64,000 nt of DNA from JACRCT01 sp049841135 (GTDB taxonomy: Bacteria; Myxococcota; Myxococcia; Myxococcales; UBA5297). The notes beneath the pieces are model-generated. The model made no database searches. It saw only the letters and a list, made by a program, of their open reading frames with translations, and had not been told where the DNA came from. The position numbers were made by a program, and so were the translations under genes. The first letter of the stretch is position 1; every line of letters begins with the position of its first letter. Shown piece by piece: positions 52,562 through 61,740 of this stretch. The stretch covers positions 558,001-622,000 of the forward strand of contig JASGHK010000005.1 of the NCBI GenBank assembly GCA_049841135.1, read 5' to 3'.

Positions 52562-52600
52562 AAGGCCTCGGGCTCTTTTGAGCCCGAGGCCTTTCTTCTT
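52562..52600 (+). terminator. Intrinsic terminator
   Basis: A 14-bp perfect stem (AAGGCCTCGGGCTC with GAGCCCGAGGCCTT) closes a TTTT loop and is followed by TCTTCTT. It lies just after the Cys-rich repeat gene and before the convergent BON-SRPBCC gene, so it may serve both strands. Confidence 0.9.
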
Positions 52601-52633
52601 GGGTGCGCCGCCATCGCTCGTTGCCGTCCTGGA

Positions 52634-53806
52634 CTAGACCGGCAGCTCCTCGCGCGTCACCTGCCCGTGCCGGCCGCGGGCCTTGCCGCGCTCGAGCAGC
52701 GACTTGAGCCGCAGCAGGTCGTCGTCCATCAGCTTCTTCGGGTCCGCGCGGAGCACCTTGGCGAAGCCGTGGCCGATGGCGCCGCCGGGCGGGTTGTAGG
52801 TCAGGCGGATCATCACCCGCGTGCCCGAGCCCTCGGGCTGGAAGTGGATGGCCCCGGACTGGTTCACCGAGGTCCCCTCGACGCTGCGCCAGGCCAGCAC
52901 CTGGTTCGGGACGAGGCTCGTGATCTCCGCGTCCCACTCGAAGCGAGTGCCGGCGGGCCCGGTCACCATCCAATGCGAGCGGCCGTCACCCGCGGTGCGG
53001 ACTTGGGCGACGTGGGTCATGAAGCGCGGGAAGTTCTCGAAGGCCCGGAAGTACGCGAACACCTGGTCCGGCGGCGCGTCGATGTGGATGGCCTTGTCGA
53101 TGTCGACCGCCCGCCGGCCCGCACCGATGCCCAACAAGCTCCGCGGCGAGAGGTTGCTCAGCGCGCGCAGCGTGAGCGCACACCCGAGCATCCCGACGCT
53201 CCCGCCGCCCAGCCCCCATCGCGCAAAGCCCCAGCTCGCCAGGCCCGCTCCGCCCGACGCCGCCAGCAGCCGCCACGACGGCGACCAGGAGCGCCTGTCG
53301 GCGGCCCAGTGCGCGACTCCGCCTTGCAGCGCGGGGACGTGGTCGGTGCTCGTGTGCCGCGCCAGGTGGTCGATGACGCGCCGGACGCCCTTGACCCGCG
53401 CGATGGCCGCGACGACCGGCCGCGCCTCCGGCTCCAGGACCGGGCCGCTCAGCAGGACCTCGCCCCCGCGTGCCTGGCACTGGATGGCGCCCGGGTGGCG
53501 GCACACCCTGCCCAGCCTCGCCCGGACGCGGGCCTCGATCACCTCGTCGCCCGGGTGCTCCTGGTGCAGGCGGCCCGCGAGCTCCGCCCACAGACCGCGC
53601 GAGCGGTTGCGCACGTCCTGGCCGAGGACGTGACCGGCCCCCAGGAGCTCGTGGGCGAGGTGCGTGGCCTTCTGCTCCAGCCCCGCTCTGCGGCGCTTGT
53701 CGCGCAGGGCCACGGCGGCTGCTCCGGCGCAGAGGCCGCCGAGGGCTCCCCACCACGCTGCCCCGCGGTCCTTCTTCTCGATGGTTCTGACGATCATCCA
53801 GGACAT
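52634..53806 (-). CDS. BON - SRPBCC (polyketide cyclase/dehydrase-like) protein
   Basis: The 390-residue protein opens with a hydrophobic segment (GAAWWGALGGLCAGAAAVAL) and a helical stretch. A BON domain follows (about 90-145; VIEARVRARLGRVCRHPGAI, GEVLLSGPVLEPEARPVVAA, IARVKGVRRVIDHL). A Gly-rich hydrophobic region comes next, then an SRPBCC lipid-binding-type domain (about 235-380; DKAIHIDAPPDQVFAYFRAF, ENFPRFMTHV, AEITSLVPNQVLAWRS). BON domains bind membranes or phospholipids and SRPBCC domains hold hydrophobic ligands, so a role at a membrane surface is plausible. ATG 53806 is preceded by GGGAGG. Confidence 0.85.
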   Translation of the reverse strand: MSWMIVRTIEKKDRGAAWWGALGGLCAGAAAVALRDKRRRAGLEQKATHLAHELLGAGHVLGQDVRNRSRGLWAELAGRLHQEHPGDEVIEARVRARLGRVCRHPGAIQCQARGGEVLLSGPVLEPEARPVVAAIARVKGVRRVIDHLARHTSTDHVPALQGGVAHWAADRRSWSPSWRLLAASGGAGLASWGFARWGLGGGSVGMLGCALTLRALSNLSPRSLLGIGAGRRAVDIDKAIHIDAPPDQVFAYFRAFENFPRFMTHVAQVRTAGDGRSHWMVTGPAGTRFEWDAEITSLVPNQVLAWRSVEGTSVNQSGAIHFQPEGSGTRVMIRLTYNPPGGAIGHGFAKVLRADPKKLMDDDLLRLKSLLERGKARGRHGQVTREELPV

Positions 53807-54115
53807 GGCGTTGCCTCCCGATGCCGCACGCGTTTCCGCCTGATCCAATCTGCGGTGCGGGCGAGCCGCCTTCACGGCCGCCGCCCCTCCCCCCTCCCCG
53901 TCGCTTTCGGATTGCTCGATCGCCGGACGGTTTGCTCACTGCTCCGGGGAGGAGTTCGTTGGTTGCTCTTCGCGGCCTTGGGCGCGACACGACGTCCGTG
54001 CGCCCCACGGGCGGCGGGCTCCTTCGCCTCTTGCCCGATGGGGGCTGAGACGGTGACTGCGTCCGCCCGAGCGACTGTAGCGGTAGAGCGCAGCGTGGAA
54101 CCGCAGGCACTCCTG
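53807..54115. other. Intergenic region without recognised features
   Basis: These 309 bp lie between two minus-strand genes. I see no gene, hairpin with T tract or repeat. The promoter of the BON-SRPBCC gene should be in this stretch. Confidence 0.4.
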
Positions 54116-56197
54116 CTAAGGATAGGTACGCTCTTCCCGACAAACGCCTGGGGCCACCGCAGCCAGCGCTGCCATCGGTACCAGCGCTGCCGCGGTCTCG
54201 CTCAGGCCCAGCAGCGGGAAGAGCACCAGGCTCGCCAGCACCGCGCCCACACATCCGCCCGCGAGGTCGGCCGCGTACAGCCCTCGCCCTCCAGCCTCGG
54301 CGAACACCGCGAACAGTCCTCCGCAGCCTGCGCCAGCGACCGCCAGCAGGGCTCCCGTGCCGACGAGGCCCGCCTCGACTCCCCACCTGGCCACGAGCGC
54401 CGTCGGCACCGCCGCGCCCACCACGACGAGCACCGGCACCAAGCTCGTCTTCCAGGCAGAGCGATGGACTCCCCACGAGCCCGCCGCCAGCCCTGCCATG
54501 AAGAGCGTCAGCAGCAGCCCGACGTCCTGGAACAGCACGCCGCTCTTCGCCTGGTAGTGAAGCAGCAGGCCCGTCTCGAGCACCATCCCCGCGAAGCCCG
54601 CGAACGCTGCAGCCCCCGCCGGCCTCGCGCGCCGCCCCATCCTCAACGCCGCGAAGGTCACGGCGACCACAAGAAGCGCCAGCCAGGGCACCTCGCTGCG
54701 GCCCGCCATTTCGTCCATCGTGCCGGCCAGCTCCTGCGAGACCTTCGCCAGCCACCCGAGCGCTGCATGCCGGTAGCAGACCGGCCGCTCGTCGGTGTTT
54801 GCCTCGACCGAGCCGGCCTTCCGGACGACCTCCTCCAGCTCGGCCTTCCGGTCGTTGCCGTGGACGTAGAGCAGGAACTCCGGCGTCGCTGCCTTCGGAG
54901 ACGTCGCCCGCTCCCGGAGGCGCGCCGCCAGCACCTTTGCGTCCGGATCGAGCGGGTGGTCCGAGGCCACCACCACCAGCCGCGAGGCCATCAGCGCACG
55001 GACGTTCGCGAACGGCAGCGCGTGCAGCACTGCACTGACCCGGTCCCGCTGCGCCCGGGTCCAGACGTTCTCAGAAGCCGGGAGGCGAAAGGCGAGCACC
55101 CCGCCTGGCGCGAGGCGCCGCTGCACTGACTGGTAGAACTCTCGCGAGTAGAAGCGGCTGGTGGCTGCCGAGGCCGGCTCCGGCATCGCGACCAGGACGA
55201 GGTCCCATCGCTCGCTCGAGGACTCGACGAACTTTCGAGGATCCGCGAAGTGCAGGTGCACCTTCGGCGAGCCGAGGGCCGCCTTCGCCACCTCGGGCAG
55301 GAGCGCGGCCACCAGCCGATGCGACGCCTCGTCCAGCTCGACCGCGTCGACGACCTCGGGCCCGTACTCGAGCGCCTCAGCCACAACCCCCGAGGTCGCG
55401 CCGCCCAGCACCAGCACCCGCTTCGGCGATAAGTGCTCGACCGCCGCCAGGTTCACGAACTCCTCGGCGTCGGCCTCGTCGCTCTCGAAGGCCAGCGCGT
55501 CGTTGGCGAAGACCGAGACGAGCGAGCCACGACGCTCGATCGTGACCCGGCCGTAGGGCGTATCGCGCGTCGCCTCCAGAGCCGGGTGCGCCCACCGCGT
55601 CATCGGCCGGTCGGCGAGCGCGGCGAGAGCCAGCGAGACCGCCAGCGGCACCGCGAGAGGAAGCACCCACTTCGGGCGCTCGCGCCACGGCAAGAGCGCC
55701 ATCCCCAGCGCCACCTCGGCGCTCAGCAGCAGCGAGAGCCAATTGGAGACCCCCGCCGCCAGCAGCGCCGCGGAGACGAGGCCGCCGGCGACTCCCCCCA
55801 TCGACTCGATGGCGTACGCCTTCGCGAGCGACGGCTCCCCCTTCGCCGCCGCCGGAAAGAGCGCCCCCGCGAGCATCGCGGTGGGGACGACCGCGAGCAC
55901 CGTCAGCAAGAGCTGCGTCGGCAGCGGCAGGTAGGCGCCGGGCACCGCGTCCAACCACCCGCGTGCCCCGCGCAACAGGACCGCGCTCACCGGCAGGAGC
56001 ACCGCGAGCAGCAGCCATCCCAGCCGTGGAGGGATCCGCCCGAGAACGGCCGCGCCGAGCGCGCTCCCGAGGAGCCAGACGCCCAGCGCCAGCGCATAGA
56101 CGAGCTCGACTCCGTAGGACGCGACCGCCAGCTCACGCAGCAGGGTCACCTGCCCCAGGAGCGACACGAAGCCGACGCCGAGAAGCCAGGTGCGCAT
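54116..56197 (-). CDS. Membrane-embedded spermidine synthase-like protein
   Basis: The 693-residue protein has about seven hydrophobic helices at the N terminus (WLLGVGFVSLLGQVTLLREL, LLLTVLAVVPTAMLAGALF). A soluble aminopropyltransferase-like domain follows (about 200-440; KRVLVLGGATSGVVAEALEY, VDAVELDEASHRL, WDLVLVAMPEPAS, YSREFYQSVQRRLAPGGVLA). About six more helices complete it. This layout is that of the fused spermidine synthase/MFS-like proteins of many deltaproteobacteria. The acidic nucleotide site is present, but the canonical GGGDGG loop reads GGATSG, so true polyamine synthesis is uncertain. It starts 50 bp after the AmrS-type gene on the same strand, a pairing I know from related genomes. 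Confidence 0.85.
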   Translation of the reverse strand: MRTWLLGVGFVSLLGQVTLLRELAVASYGVELVYALALGVWLLGSALGAAVLGRIPPRLGWLLLAVLLPVSAVLLRGARGWLDAVPGAYLPLPTQLLLTVLAVVPTAMLAGALFPAAAKGEPSLAKAYAIESMGGVAGGLVSAALLAAGVSNWLSLLLSAEVALGMALLPWRERPKWVLPLAVPLAVSLALAALADRPMTRWAHPALEATRDTPYGRVTIERRGSLVSVFANDALAFESDEADAEEFVNLAAVEHLSPKRVLVLGGATSGVVAEALEYGPEVVDAVELDEASHRLVAALLPEVAKAALGSPKVHLHFADPRKFVESSSERWDLVLVAMPEPASAATSRFYSREFYQSVQRRLAPGGVLAFRLPASENVWTRAQRDRVSAVLHALPFANVRALMASRLVVVASDHPLDPDAKVLAARLRERATSPKAATPEFLLYVHGNDRKAELEEVVRKAGSVEANTDERPVCYRHAALGWLAKVSQELAGTMDEMAGRSEVPWLALLVVAVTFAALRMGRRARPAGAAAFAGFAGMVLETGLLLHYQAKSGVLFQDVGLLLTLFMAGLAAGSWGVHRSAWKTSLVPVLVVVGAAVPTALVARWGVEAGLVGTGALLAVAGAGCGGLFAVFAEAGGRGLYAADLAGGCVGAVLASLVLFPLLGLSETAAALVPMAALAAVAPGVCREERTYP

Positions 56198-56247
56198 GCC
56201 TTCGACCAGTCCTCGCGCCGCGACCTACAGCCTGAAGCCTGCCTCTC

Positions 56248-57484
56248 TCATGCCCACACGCCCGCGATCCGCTCTCTGCACGCCGGGCAGCAGCCCTTCT
56301 CGAGCCGGTTGGCGCTGACGAAGAAGCTGCTGCGCTCGATGAGGACCTTTCCGCACTTGGGGCACAGCGTGTTGTTGCCCGGGTGTCCCGGCACGTTGCC
56401 GACGTAGACGTGTCGCAGCCCGGCCGCCTTGGCGATCTCCCTGGCCCGCTCCAGCGTCTCCACCGGCGTGCGCGACAGGTTGGGCAGCTGGTAGTCGGGG
56501 TGGAAGCGCGTGAAGTGCACCGGCACGTCCGGGCCGGCCTCGCCGACGAGGAACTTCGCGAGCTCGCGCAGCATCGTCTCCGAGTCGTTGAGGGTCGGGA
56601 CGACCAGGTTGACGATCTCGAGGTGCACCTTGGCCTTGGCCACCTGCTTGATGGAGCGCAGCACCGGCCGGAGCTCGGCGCCGCAGACGCTCTTGTAGAA
56701 GTCCGGCGAGTAGCCCTTGAGGTCGATTCTTGATCGCCGAGAGCACCTTGCACATCTCGACGAGCGGCGCCTCCTGCATGTAGCCGCAGGAGATGAGCGC
56801 CGCGCGCAGCCCCTTCTCGCGCGCCGCGGCCGCCACGTCGAGCAGGTACTCGGCGAAGACCGTGGCCTCGTTGTAGGTGAAGGCCACCACCTGTGCGCTC
56901 CGCTCGACCGCCTCCGCGGCGAGCTGCGACGGGCCGCGGAGGGGCGTGTCGTAGTCCTCGGGGTTGGCCTGCGACAGCTCCCAGTTCTGGCAGAACTTGC
57001 AGCGCAGCGGGCACCCGGAGGTGGCCATCGACCACGCCGAGGCGCCGGGGAGGAAGTGGTAGAAGGGCTTCTTCTCGATGGGGTCCACGTGGATGGCCAT
57101 CGGCCGCCCGTAGACCAGCGAGCGCAGCTGCCCCTTCACGTGGATGCGCGCCCGACACGCCCCGCGCTCGCCTTCCTTGAGCACGCAGGCACGGGCACAC
57201 AACCCGCACTGGATGAGGACCGCGCCGTGGTCGTGGCTCTTCTTGCCCTGGATCGCGCTCGCGCTCGCGGAGTGGCAGGCGGTGCAGGCCGCCGTGGTGG
57301 ACGCCGTCGACTCCCAGAAGCGCGCCACCGGAGCGGTCTCGAGCAGCTTCGAGAGCGGGGTGCCGGCCCAGGCCTCGCCGACCAGGCCCAGGCGGCGCAC
57401 CAACGCGCCAGGGTCGGCGAGCAGCGCCGCGCCGCCGGCGGCGAGCGCGCCCTTCATCAGCGAGCGGCGTGAGACTGCTCTCAT
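56248..57484 (-). CDS. amrS: AmmeMemoRadiSam system radical SAM enzyme, Tat-exported type, one frameshift
   Basis: The corrected protein has about 411 residues. The N terminus carries a twin-arginine signal (SRRSLMKGALAAGGAALLA). A Cys-rich stretch CTACH and CGLCARACVLKEGERGAC precedes the radical SAM cluster C158-x3-C162-x2-C165 (SGCPLRCKFCQNWELSQ). Later come TYNEATVFAEYL and, after the break, IDLKGYSPDFYKSVCGAELR, TRFHPDYQL and a C-terminal zinc-like pair CPKCGKVL/CCPACRERI. The break lies near 56728-56732: AAGAATCGAC, where AAGATCGAC restores the frame. AmrS proteins act with MEMO and AMMECR1-like partners, neither of which is in view. Confidence 0.87.
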
Positions 57485-57640
57485 CGGCCTCTTCCTCCGG
57501 CAGACGAGGATGGAAGGGAGGCTCGGACCGGTCAAGGCGGCCCCCCGACGAGACCCTCTCGGCGAGAAGGGGCGTGTCCGTCGCCACGACGCCGCGCTGC
57601 TATCCTGCTCGCCGATCCTCCCCCTCTCGCGAGGCCTCCC

Positions 57641-59101
57641 ATGACCGAGCAGCGCGTCCTCTTCGTCTGCGGCAGCCCCCGTCGCGCCCGCAGCGCCAGC
57701 CGCGTCACCGCCGAATACCTCGCCCGCTTCCTCGACTTCGACCACGAGTGGCTCGACGTCGCCGGGCTCAAGCTCACGGCCGACCCGAGCGAGGCCGACG
57801 CCGGCTTCACGCACGCCCTGCAGCGGCTGCAGGCCGCCGACGCAGTGGTCTTCGTCTTCGGCGCCTGGTCGCTCTTCACGCCCATCGAGCTGCAGCGGCT
57901 CTTCGAGAAGCTCCTCGTCCACCCCGAGCACCGCCTGCAGGGCAAGCTGGCCGCCGCGGTGATGACCTCGGTGCGCGTGGCCGACGACGCGACGCTGGAG
58001 CGGGTGCGGCTGGTCAGCGAGGGCCTGGGGCTCGCGTACCTCGGCGACGTCTCCGCCAACGGCAACCCGTTCTTCGGCTACACCGACGAAGAGCAGACCG
58101 AGCAGAGCTGCCGCCAGCTCGCGGGCCAGCTCAACCGAGCGCTGGCCGACGGCTTCCGGCCCGCGCGCAGAACGGCGCGGCTCGAGCCCCGCGCCCTGTC
58201 CCCGCTCTGGCGCGGCGAGGCGCTACCCATCGCCGGCCCCGAGGTCGCCAAGACCGGCACCCGGCCGATCGTGATCGTCAGCGGCCACCGGCTGGCGGAC
58301 TCGCCCGCCGCCGCCTCGGTCGCCGAGGGCGTGCGCCGCTGGTCGAAGAACCCGGTGGAGGTCGTCGAGGTCGCCGCGCACGAGGTCCGCCCCTGCACCG
58401 GCTGCTACCAGTGCATCTTCCAGGCGGAGGGCCGCTGCACGCAGCGCGACGACTACGAGGCGATCGCCACGCGCCTGTCGCAGGCCGCGGGCGTGGTCCT
58501 CGTCGGCGTCTGCTCCGCCTCCACCGTCGACGCCCCGCTCAAGGCGCTCTTGGACCGCTCCTTCTCCGTGGCGCACCGCCCCACCTGGCAAGGCAAGCAG
58601 GCGCTTTCGGTCGCGGTCGGCGGCGACACCCTGGAGCCCGAGACCGCCCTCCTGCTGCAGCGCGCGGCCCAGACTCGCGGCGCCCACGGGGTCGCCGCGC
58701 TCGCACCGTCCTGCGACGCCCCCGAGCGCTTCGTCGCCGCGCTGCGGCGCGCCGTCGAGGACCTCGACCGCGCCCTGGACGAGGGCTGGAACGACGCGGA
58801 GCGCTTCACCACGCGCTCCGTCCGCAAGCTCTTCCGCGACCTGGCGGCGCAGAACGGGATGATCCTGCGCGCCGACTACCGCTACTACCGCGAGCGCGGC
58901 GGCTTCCCCAAGGTCTCCGACGGCGGGGCGCAGGTCCTGCTGCGGCTGCTGTTCCGCAGCCGGCGCCTGGAGAAGCTCATGCTCGAGGCCCAGCAAAGAT
59001 CCACCGCGGCCCGCTGCGAGAAGCGACTGCAGTCCCTGCTGGCACAAGGCGTCCGGCCCGGCACCGGACAACGGATCGCCGAACCCGGGCCGGCAATTTG
59101 A
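57641..59101 (+). CDS. Double flavodoxin-fold FMN oxidoreductase
   Basis: The 486-residue protein holds two flavodoxin-like/NADPH-dependent FMN reductase domains. The first (1-190) has VLFVCGSPRRARSASRVTAE for FMN phosphate and AVVFVFGAWSLFTPIELQRL. The second (about 205-400) has PIVIVSGHRLADSPAAASVA, then CTGCYQCIFQAEGRCTQRDD, the Cys-rich loop of iron-sulfur-flavoprotein-like reductases, and GVVLVGVCSASTVDAPLKAL. The final 90 residues are basic and helical. Tandem duplication in one chain is unusual. It diverges from the AmrS gene; a role in electron supply to that enzyme is only a guess. Confidence 0.85.
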   Translation: MTEQRVLFVCGSPRRARSASRVTAEYLARFLDFDHEWLDVAGLKLTADPSEADAGFTHALQRLQAADAVVFVFGAWSLFTPIELQRLFEKLLVHPEHRLQGKLAAAVMTSVRVADDATLERVRLVSEGLGLAYLGDVSANGNPFFGYTDEEQTEQSCRQLAGQLNRALADGFRPARRTARLEPRALSPLWRGEALPIAGPEVAKTGTRPIVIVSGHRLADSPAAASVAEGVRRWSKNPVEVVEVAAHEVRPCTGCYQCIFQAEGRCTQRDDYEAIATRLSQAAGVVLVGVCSASTVDAPLKALLDRSFSVAHRPTWQGKQALSVAVGGDTLEPETALLLQRAAQTRGAHGVAALAPSCDAPERFVAALRRAVEDLDRALDEGWNDAERFTTRSVRKLFRDLAAQNGMILRADYRYYRERGGFPKVSDGGAQVLLRLLFRSRRLEKLMLEAQQRSTAARCEKRLQSLLAQGVRPGTGQRIAEPGPAI

Positions 59102-59170
59102 TCCCGACCAGCCGCTGAACACAGAATGCGTGCTCCCGGGGGCGGGCTCTCTTCCTGGCCCCGGCTCCCC

Positions 59171-60182
59171 ATGCCGGCACAGCCCCTCCCCTCCCCGCTC
59201 GATGGCGCCCCCTTCATCGGCCCGTCGACCTACGTTCCCCCCGACGGCTACGAGTCGGTCTGGCCCAACACGGTGCCCCGCTACATCGAGGCCTGCGCGG
59301 TGCTCCAGGGCGAGGCTTCGGGCGAGCCGCTGGCCAGCGTGGCCGGCCACGTCCTCGCCTCGGTCGAGGACGACGTCCGGGTCGCGCTCGCCGGGGCGAA
59401 GCTCCGAAGACGCCTCCGCCGTGGCCTTGCGCCAGTCGCTGGCGCTCTGCTGCCGGCTCGGCGTCGCGCTCTCGACCCTCCCCGACTCCCCGAGCGACGC
59501 CGACGAGGAGTCGGTCGCGGCGCTGCTCGCCGAGGTGGAGGGCGCCCGCGCCGCCCTGCGCGACGCGAAGAAGGCCGACCCGAAGTCCTCGGCAGCGCTC
59601 TCCGCCGAGCGCCAGATCAACTCGTTCGCCATGGACTTCGCCCGAGGCATCGCCCGGGCCGGCATCAAGGCCAGGGGCAAGAGCAAGCCGCCCAGGCGCG
59701 CCGCACCCGCCCCCGCCTTCTCGGCCCCGCCCCAGACCGCCGCGGAGATCGTCCGCGAGTTCAACGAGGACGCTCCGCTTCCCAAGCCAATGGCGGCGGC
59801 GACGCCGGCCAGCCGCATCCGGCTCCTCGTCGGGGGCGGCGTGCTCGTCGCGGGCGTCGGCACCTCGGTGGCGGTGCAGCTCTCGCTCTCCGAGCCGGCC
59901 ACCCCGCCCTCGCCCAAGGTCCTGTTCGCGCCCCCGGGCTCCAAGTCGCTGGTCGGCCAGCACACCGGCGTGTCGATGGTCGACCTCGGCCGCAACGCCA
60001 CCGCCGAGCAGATCGCCTCCTTCAAGGCCGCGGCCGCGGCCAACGGCAAGGCCGTCCGCGAGATCGCCCCAGGCCAGTTCATCTTCACGCACCACGACGC
60101 CGCGGACGCGGGCACGGCCGTCGCCTTGGCCGACGGCGGAGGCTCCCCACCCACCACCGACTCCACGGAGCGCGCGCCATGA
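59171..60182 (+). CDS. Membrane protein of unknown function, one frameshift
   Basis: The first part reads MPAQPLPSPLDGAPFIGPST YVPPDGYES to ALAGAKL. The second continues in the next frame as EDASAVALRQSLALCCRLGV to the stop at 60182. Removing one C near 59402-59406 (CTCCGAAGAC, expected CTCGAAGAC) joins them into about 336 residues. Helical segments (VAALLAEVEGARAALRDAKK) precede a Pro/Ala linker and one transmembrane segment (IRLLVGGGVLVAGVGTSVAV), then a periplasmic part with FTHHDAADAG. It overlaps the prepilin-like gene (ATGA), which suggests an accessory protein of a pseudopilus-like system. ATG 59126 is an alternative start. Confidence 0.6.
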
Positions 60183-60671
60183 CCGACGCCAGGTCGAGAG
60201 GCTTCACCCTCATCGAGATGATGATGGTCGTGGCGATCGTCGGGGTGCTCGCCTCCATCGCCGTCCCGCTCGGGCTCAACCAGCTGCGCATCACCAAGCG
60301 CGCCGAGCGCCTGCTGGTCCTGCACACCATCGTCCCCGCGGCCGAGGCCTGGGCGACCTACGCCGCCAGCAGCGGCACCGCGGCCACGTCACTCGTCGGC
60401 GACCCGCACCCCGCCGGGGCGCCGGGCACGCGGGCCAAGGCCTGGGGCATGCCCGCCGGCGGCTGGGGCGAGCTTCTCCGTCGGCATCGAAGGGTCCGTG
60501 CGCTACCAGTACAGCTTCTCCATCCTGCGCGACCCCGGGATGATCTGGTACACGGCCCAGGCCGTCGGGGATCTGGACGAGGACGGGAACACCAGCTTGA
60601 TGATCCAGTCCGGCCGCCTCGAGAACGGCGAGTGGAAGCGCGACGACTCGGTGGACGACACGTACGACTGA
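60179..60671 (+). CDS. Type IV pilin/pseudopilin-like protein, one frameshift
   Basis: A short basic leader ends in G and is followed by FTLIEMMMVVAIVGVLASIAVP, the class III prepilin cleavage site with Glu at position 5 of the mature protein. The C-terminal domain continues in the next frame: FSVGIEGSVRYQYSFSILRD, WYTAQAVGDLDEDGNTSLMI and SVDDTYD. Removing one base near 60455-60472 (GGGGCGAGC region) restores about 163 residues. The D-x-D-x-D-GN loop resembles the calcium site of GspG-like pseudopilins. Processing would need a prepilin peptidase encoded elsewhere. The start overlaps the upstream stop. Confidence 0.83.
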
Positions 60672-60692
60672 GCTGCCGCGCTTCGCACGCGG

Positions 60693-60753
60693 CGCGCCTC
60701 ACCCCCTGCCCCCCTCTCCGGCTTCGCGCGGCTTCGCGGAGAGGGGGAACTCG
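60693..60753 (+). repeat. Dispersed intergenic repeat, copy 2
   Basis: It reads CCTCACCCCCTGCCCCCCTC, then CGGCTTCGCG twice (second copy extended to GGAGAGGGGGAACTC). Copy 1 at 12840-12890 lacks one CGGCTTCGCG unit. It lies between the pseudopilin and OsmC genes. Confidence 0.65.
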
Positions 60754-60823
60754 AACTCCAACCCTGCGCCGATGGCGGCCCGAAGTTCTTACCTTCCGGT
60801 ATCGAGCACGGGGGGAGGGCGCG

Positions 60824-61291
60824 ATGGCGGCAATCCGGCGAGCACAGGCTATCTGGCAGGGCGACCTGTTCCACGGCGTGGGCATGGTCTCCGCCCGATC
60901 GAGCGGGCTGTTCACCGACGCGGGAGTGACCTGGGCCTCGCGGACCGAGTCGGCCGAGGGGCGCACCAGCCCCGAGGAGCTGCTCGCCGCGGCCCACGCC
61001 AGCTGCTTCGCCATGGCCCTGTCCGGCCAATTGGCGGCCGCCGGCATGCCGCCGCGCCGGCTCGATGTCACCGCGACCGTGACCTTCGACAAGGTGGCCG
61101 ATGGCTTCCGGGTGACCTCCAGTGCGCTCCAAGTGGAGGCGTCCATCCCCGGCGACGATGAGTTCGGCTTCGCCCGCGCGGTGCAGGCCGCCAAGGACGG
61201 CTGCCCCATCTCCAAGGCGCTCGCCGGCAACGTCGCCATCTCGTTCGAAGCCTCGCTCACCTCCTCCGCCGAGGCTTCGGCCTGGCCGTGA
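60824..61291 (+). CDS. OsmC family peroxiredoxin-like protein
   Basis: The 155-residue protein has the OsmC layout: RTSPEELLAAAHASCFAMAL with E52 and the peroxidatic C61, and AKDGCPISKAL with C127. These two cysteines reduce organic hydroperoxides by a thiol mechanism. The N-terminal strand FTDAGVTWASRTESAEG fits OsmC rather than Ohr. A strong ribosome site (GGGGGAGGG) lies 5 nt before ATG 60824. It is a stand-alone gene after the dispersed repeat. Confidence 0.93.
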   Translation: MAAIRRAQAIWQGDLFHGVGMVSARSSGLFTDAGVTWASRTESAEGRTSPEELLAAAHASCFAMALSGQLAAAGMPPRRLDVTATVTFDKVADGFRVTSSALQVEASIPGDDEFGFARAVQAAKDGCPISKALAGNVAISFEASLTSSAEASAWP

Positions 61292-61319
61292 ACGAGCCGG
61301 CAACGACCTCGTGCTCACG

Positions 61320-61617
61320 CGCGACGAGTGCGCTTGTGCTTCCTGAGCTCCTCTCCGCGGAACTCGCTCCGTTCGACCCGGGGATTCTGGCTGCGATGCC
61401 CTGACGAGCGCCGGAGCCAGGCCGCATTTCTTCGAGCCTGCGCGCGCTGAAGGGCGACGAGCTGAAGCAAGAGTCGCCCGGACAGCTCCTGTTGATGCGC
61501 AACGAGATTCTTCGCGCGCTACGACACCGTGGATTCCTTCCTGTCCGAGCTGGAGCGCGCGAACGCCTCGCGGTTGCTCCTGGCCGAAAAGGCCGCGAAG
61601 CGCGAGCCGTCGCGCTG
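61320..61617 (+). pseudogene. Fragments of a decayed coding sequence
   Basis: The gap 61292-61740 holds coding-like pieces in shifting frames: LPELLSAELAPFDPGILAAM P with a stop, then LKGDELKQESPGQLLLMRNE, then after a one-base shift FFARYDTVDSFLSELERANA SRLLLAEKA to a TGA at 61617. I do not recognise the parent protein. The rest of the gap (to 61740) shows only the ribosome site of the next gene. Confidence 0.4.
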
Positions 61618-61740
61618 ACCGCTTTGACGCCTGGCAGGCGCGGAGGCCTGCCTCCATCTCGACCGCGCGGGCAGCGGAGCGCTGCGCCGCGTCGGTTTCC
61701 GGGGCCTGAGGGTGCTTACCTCTGCATGGGAGGGAGCCCC

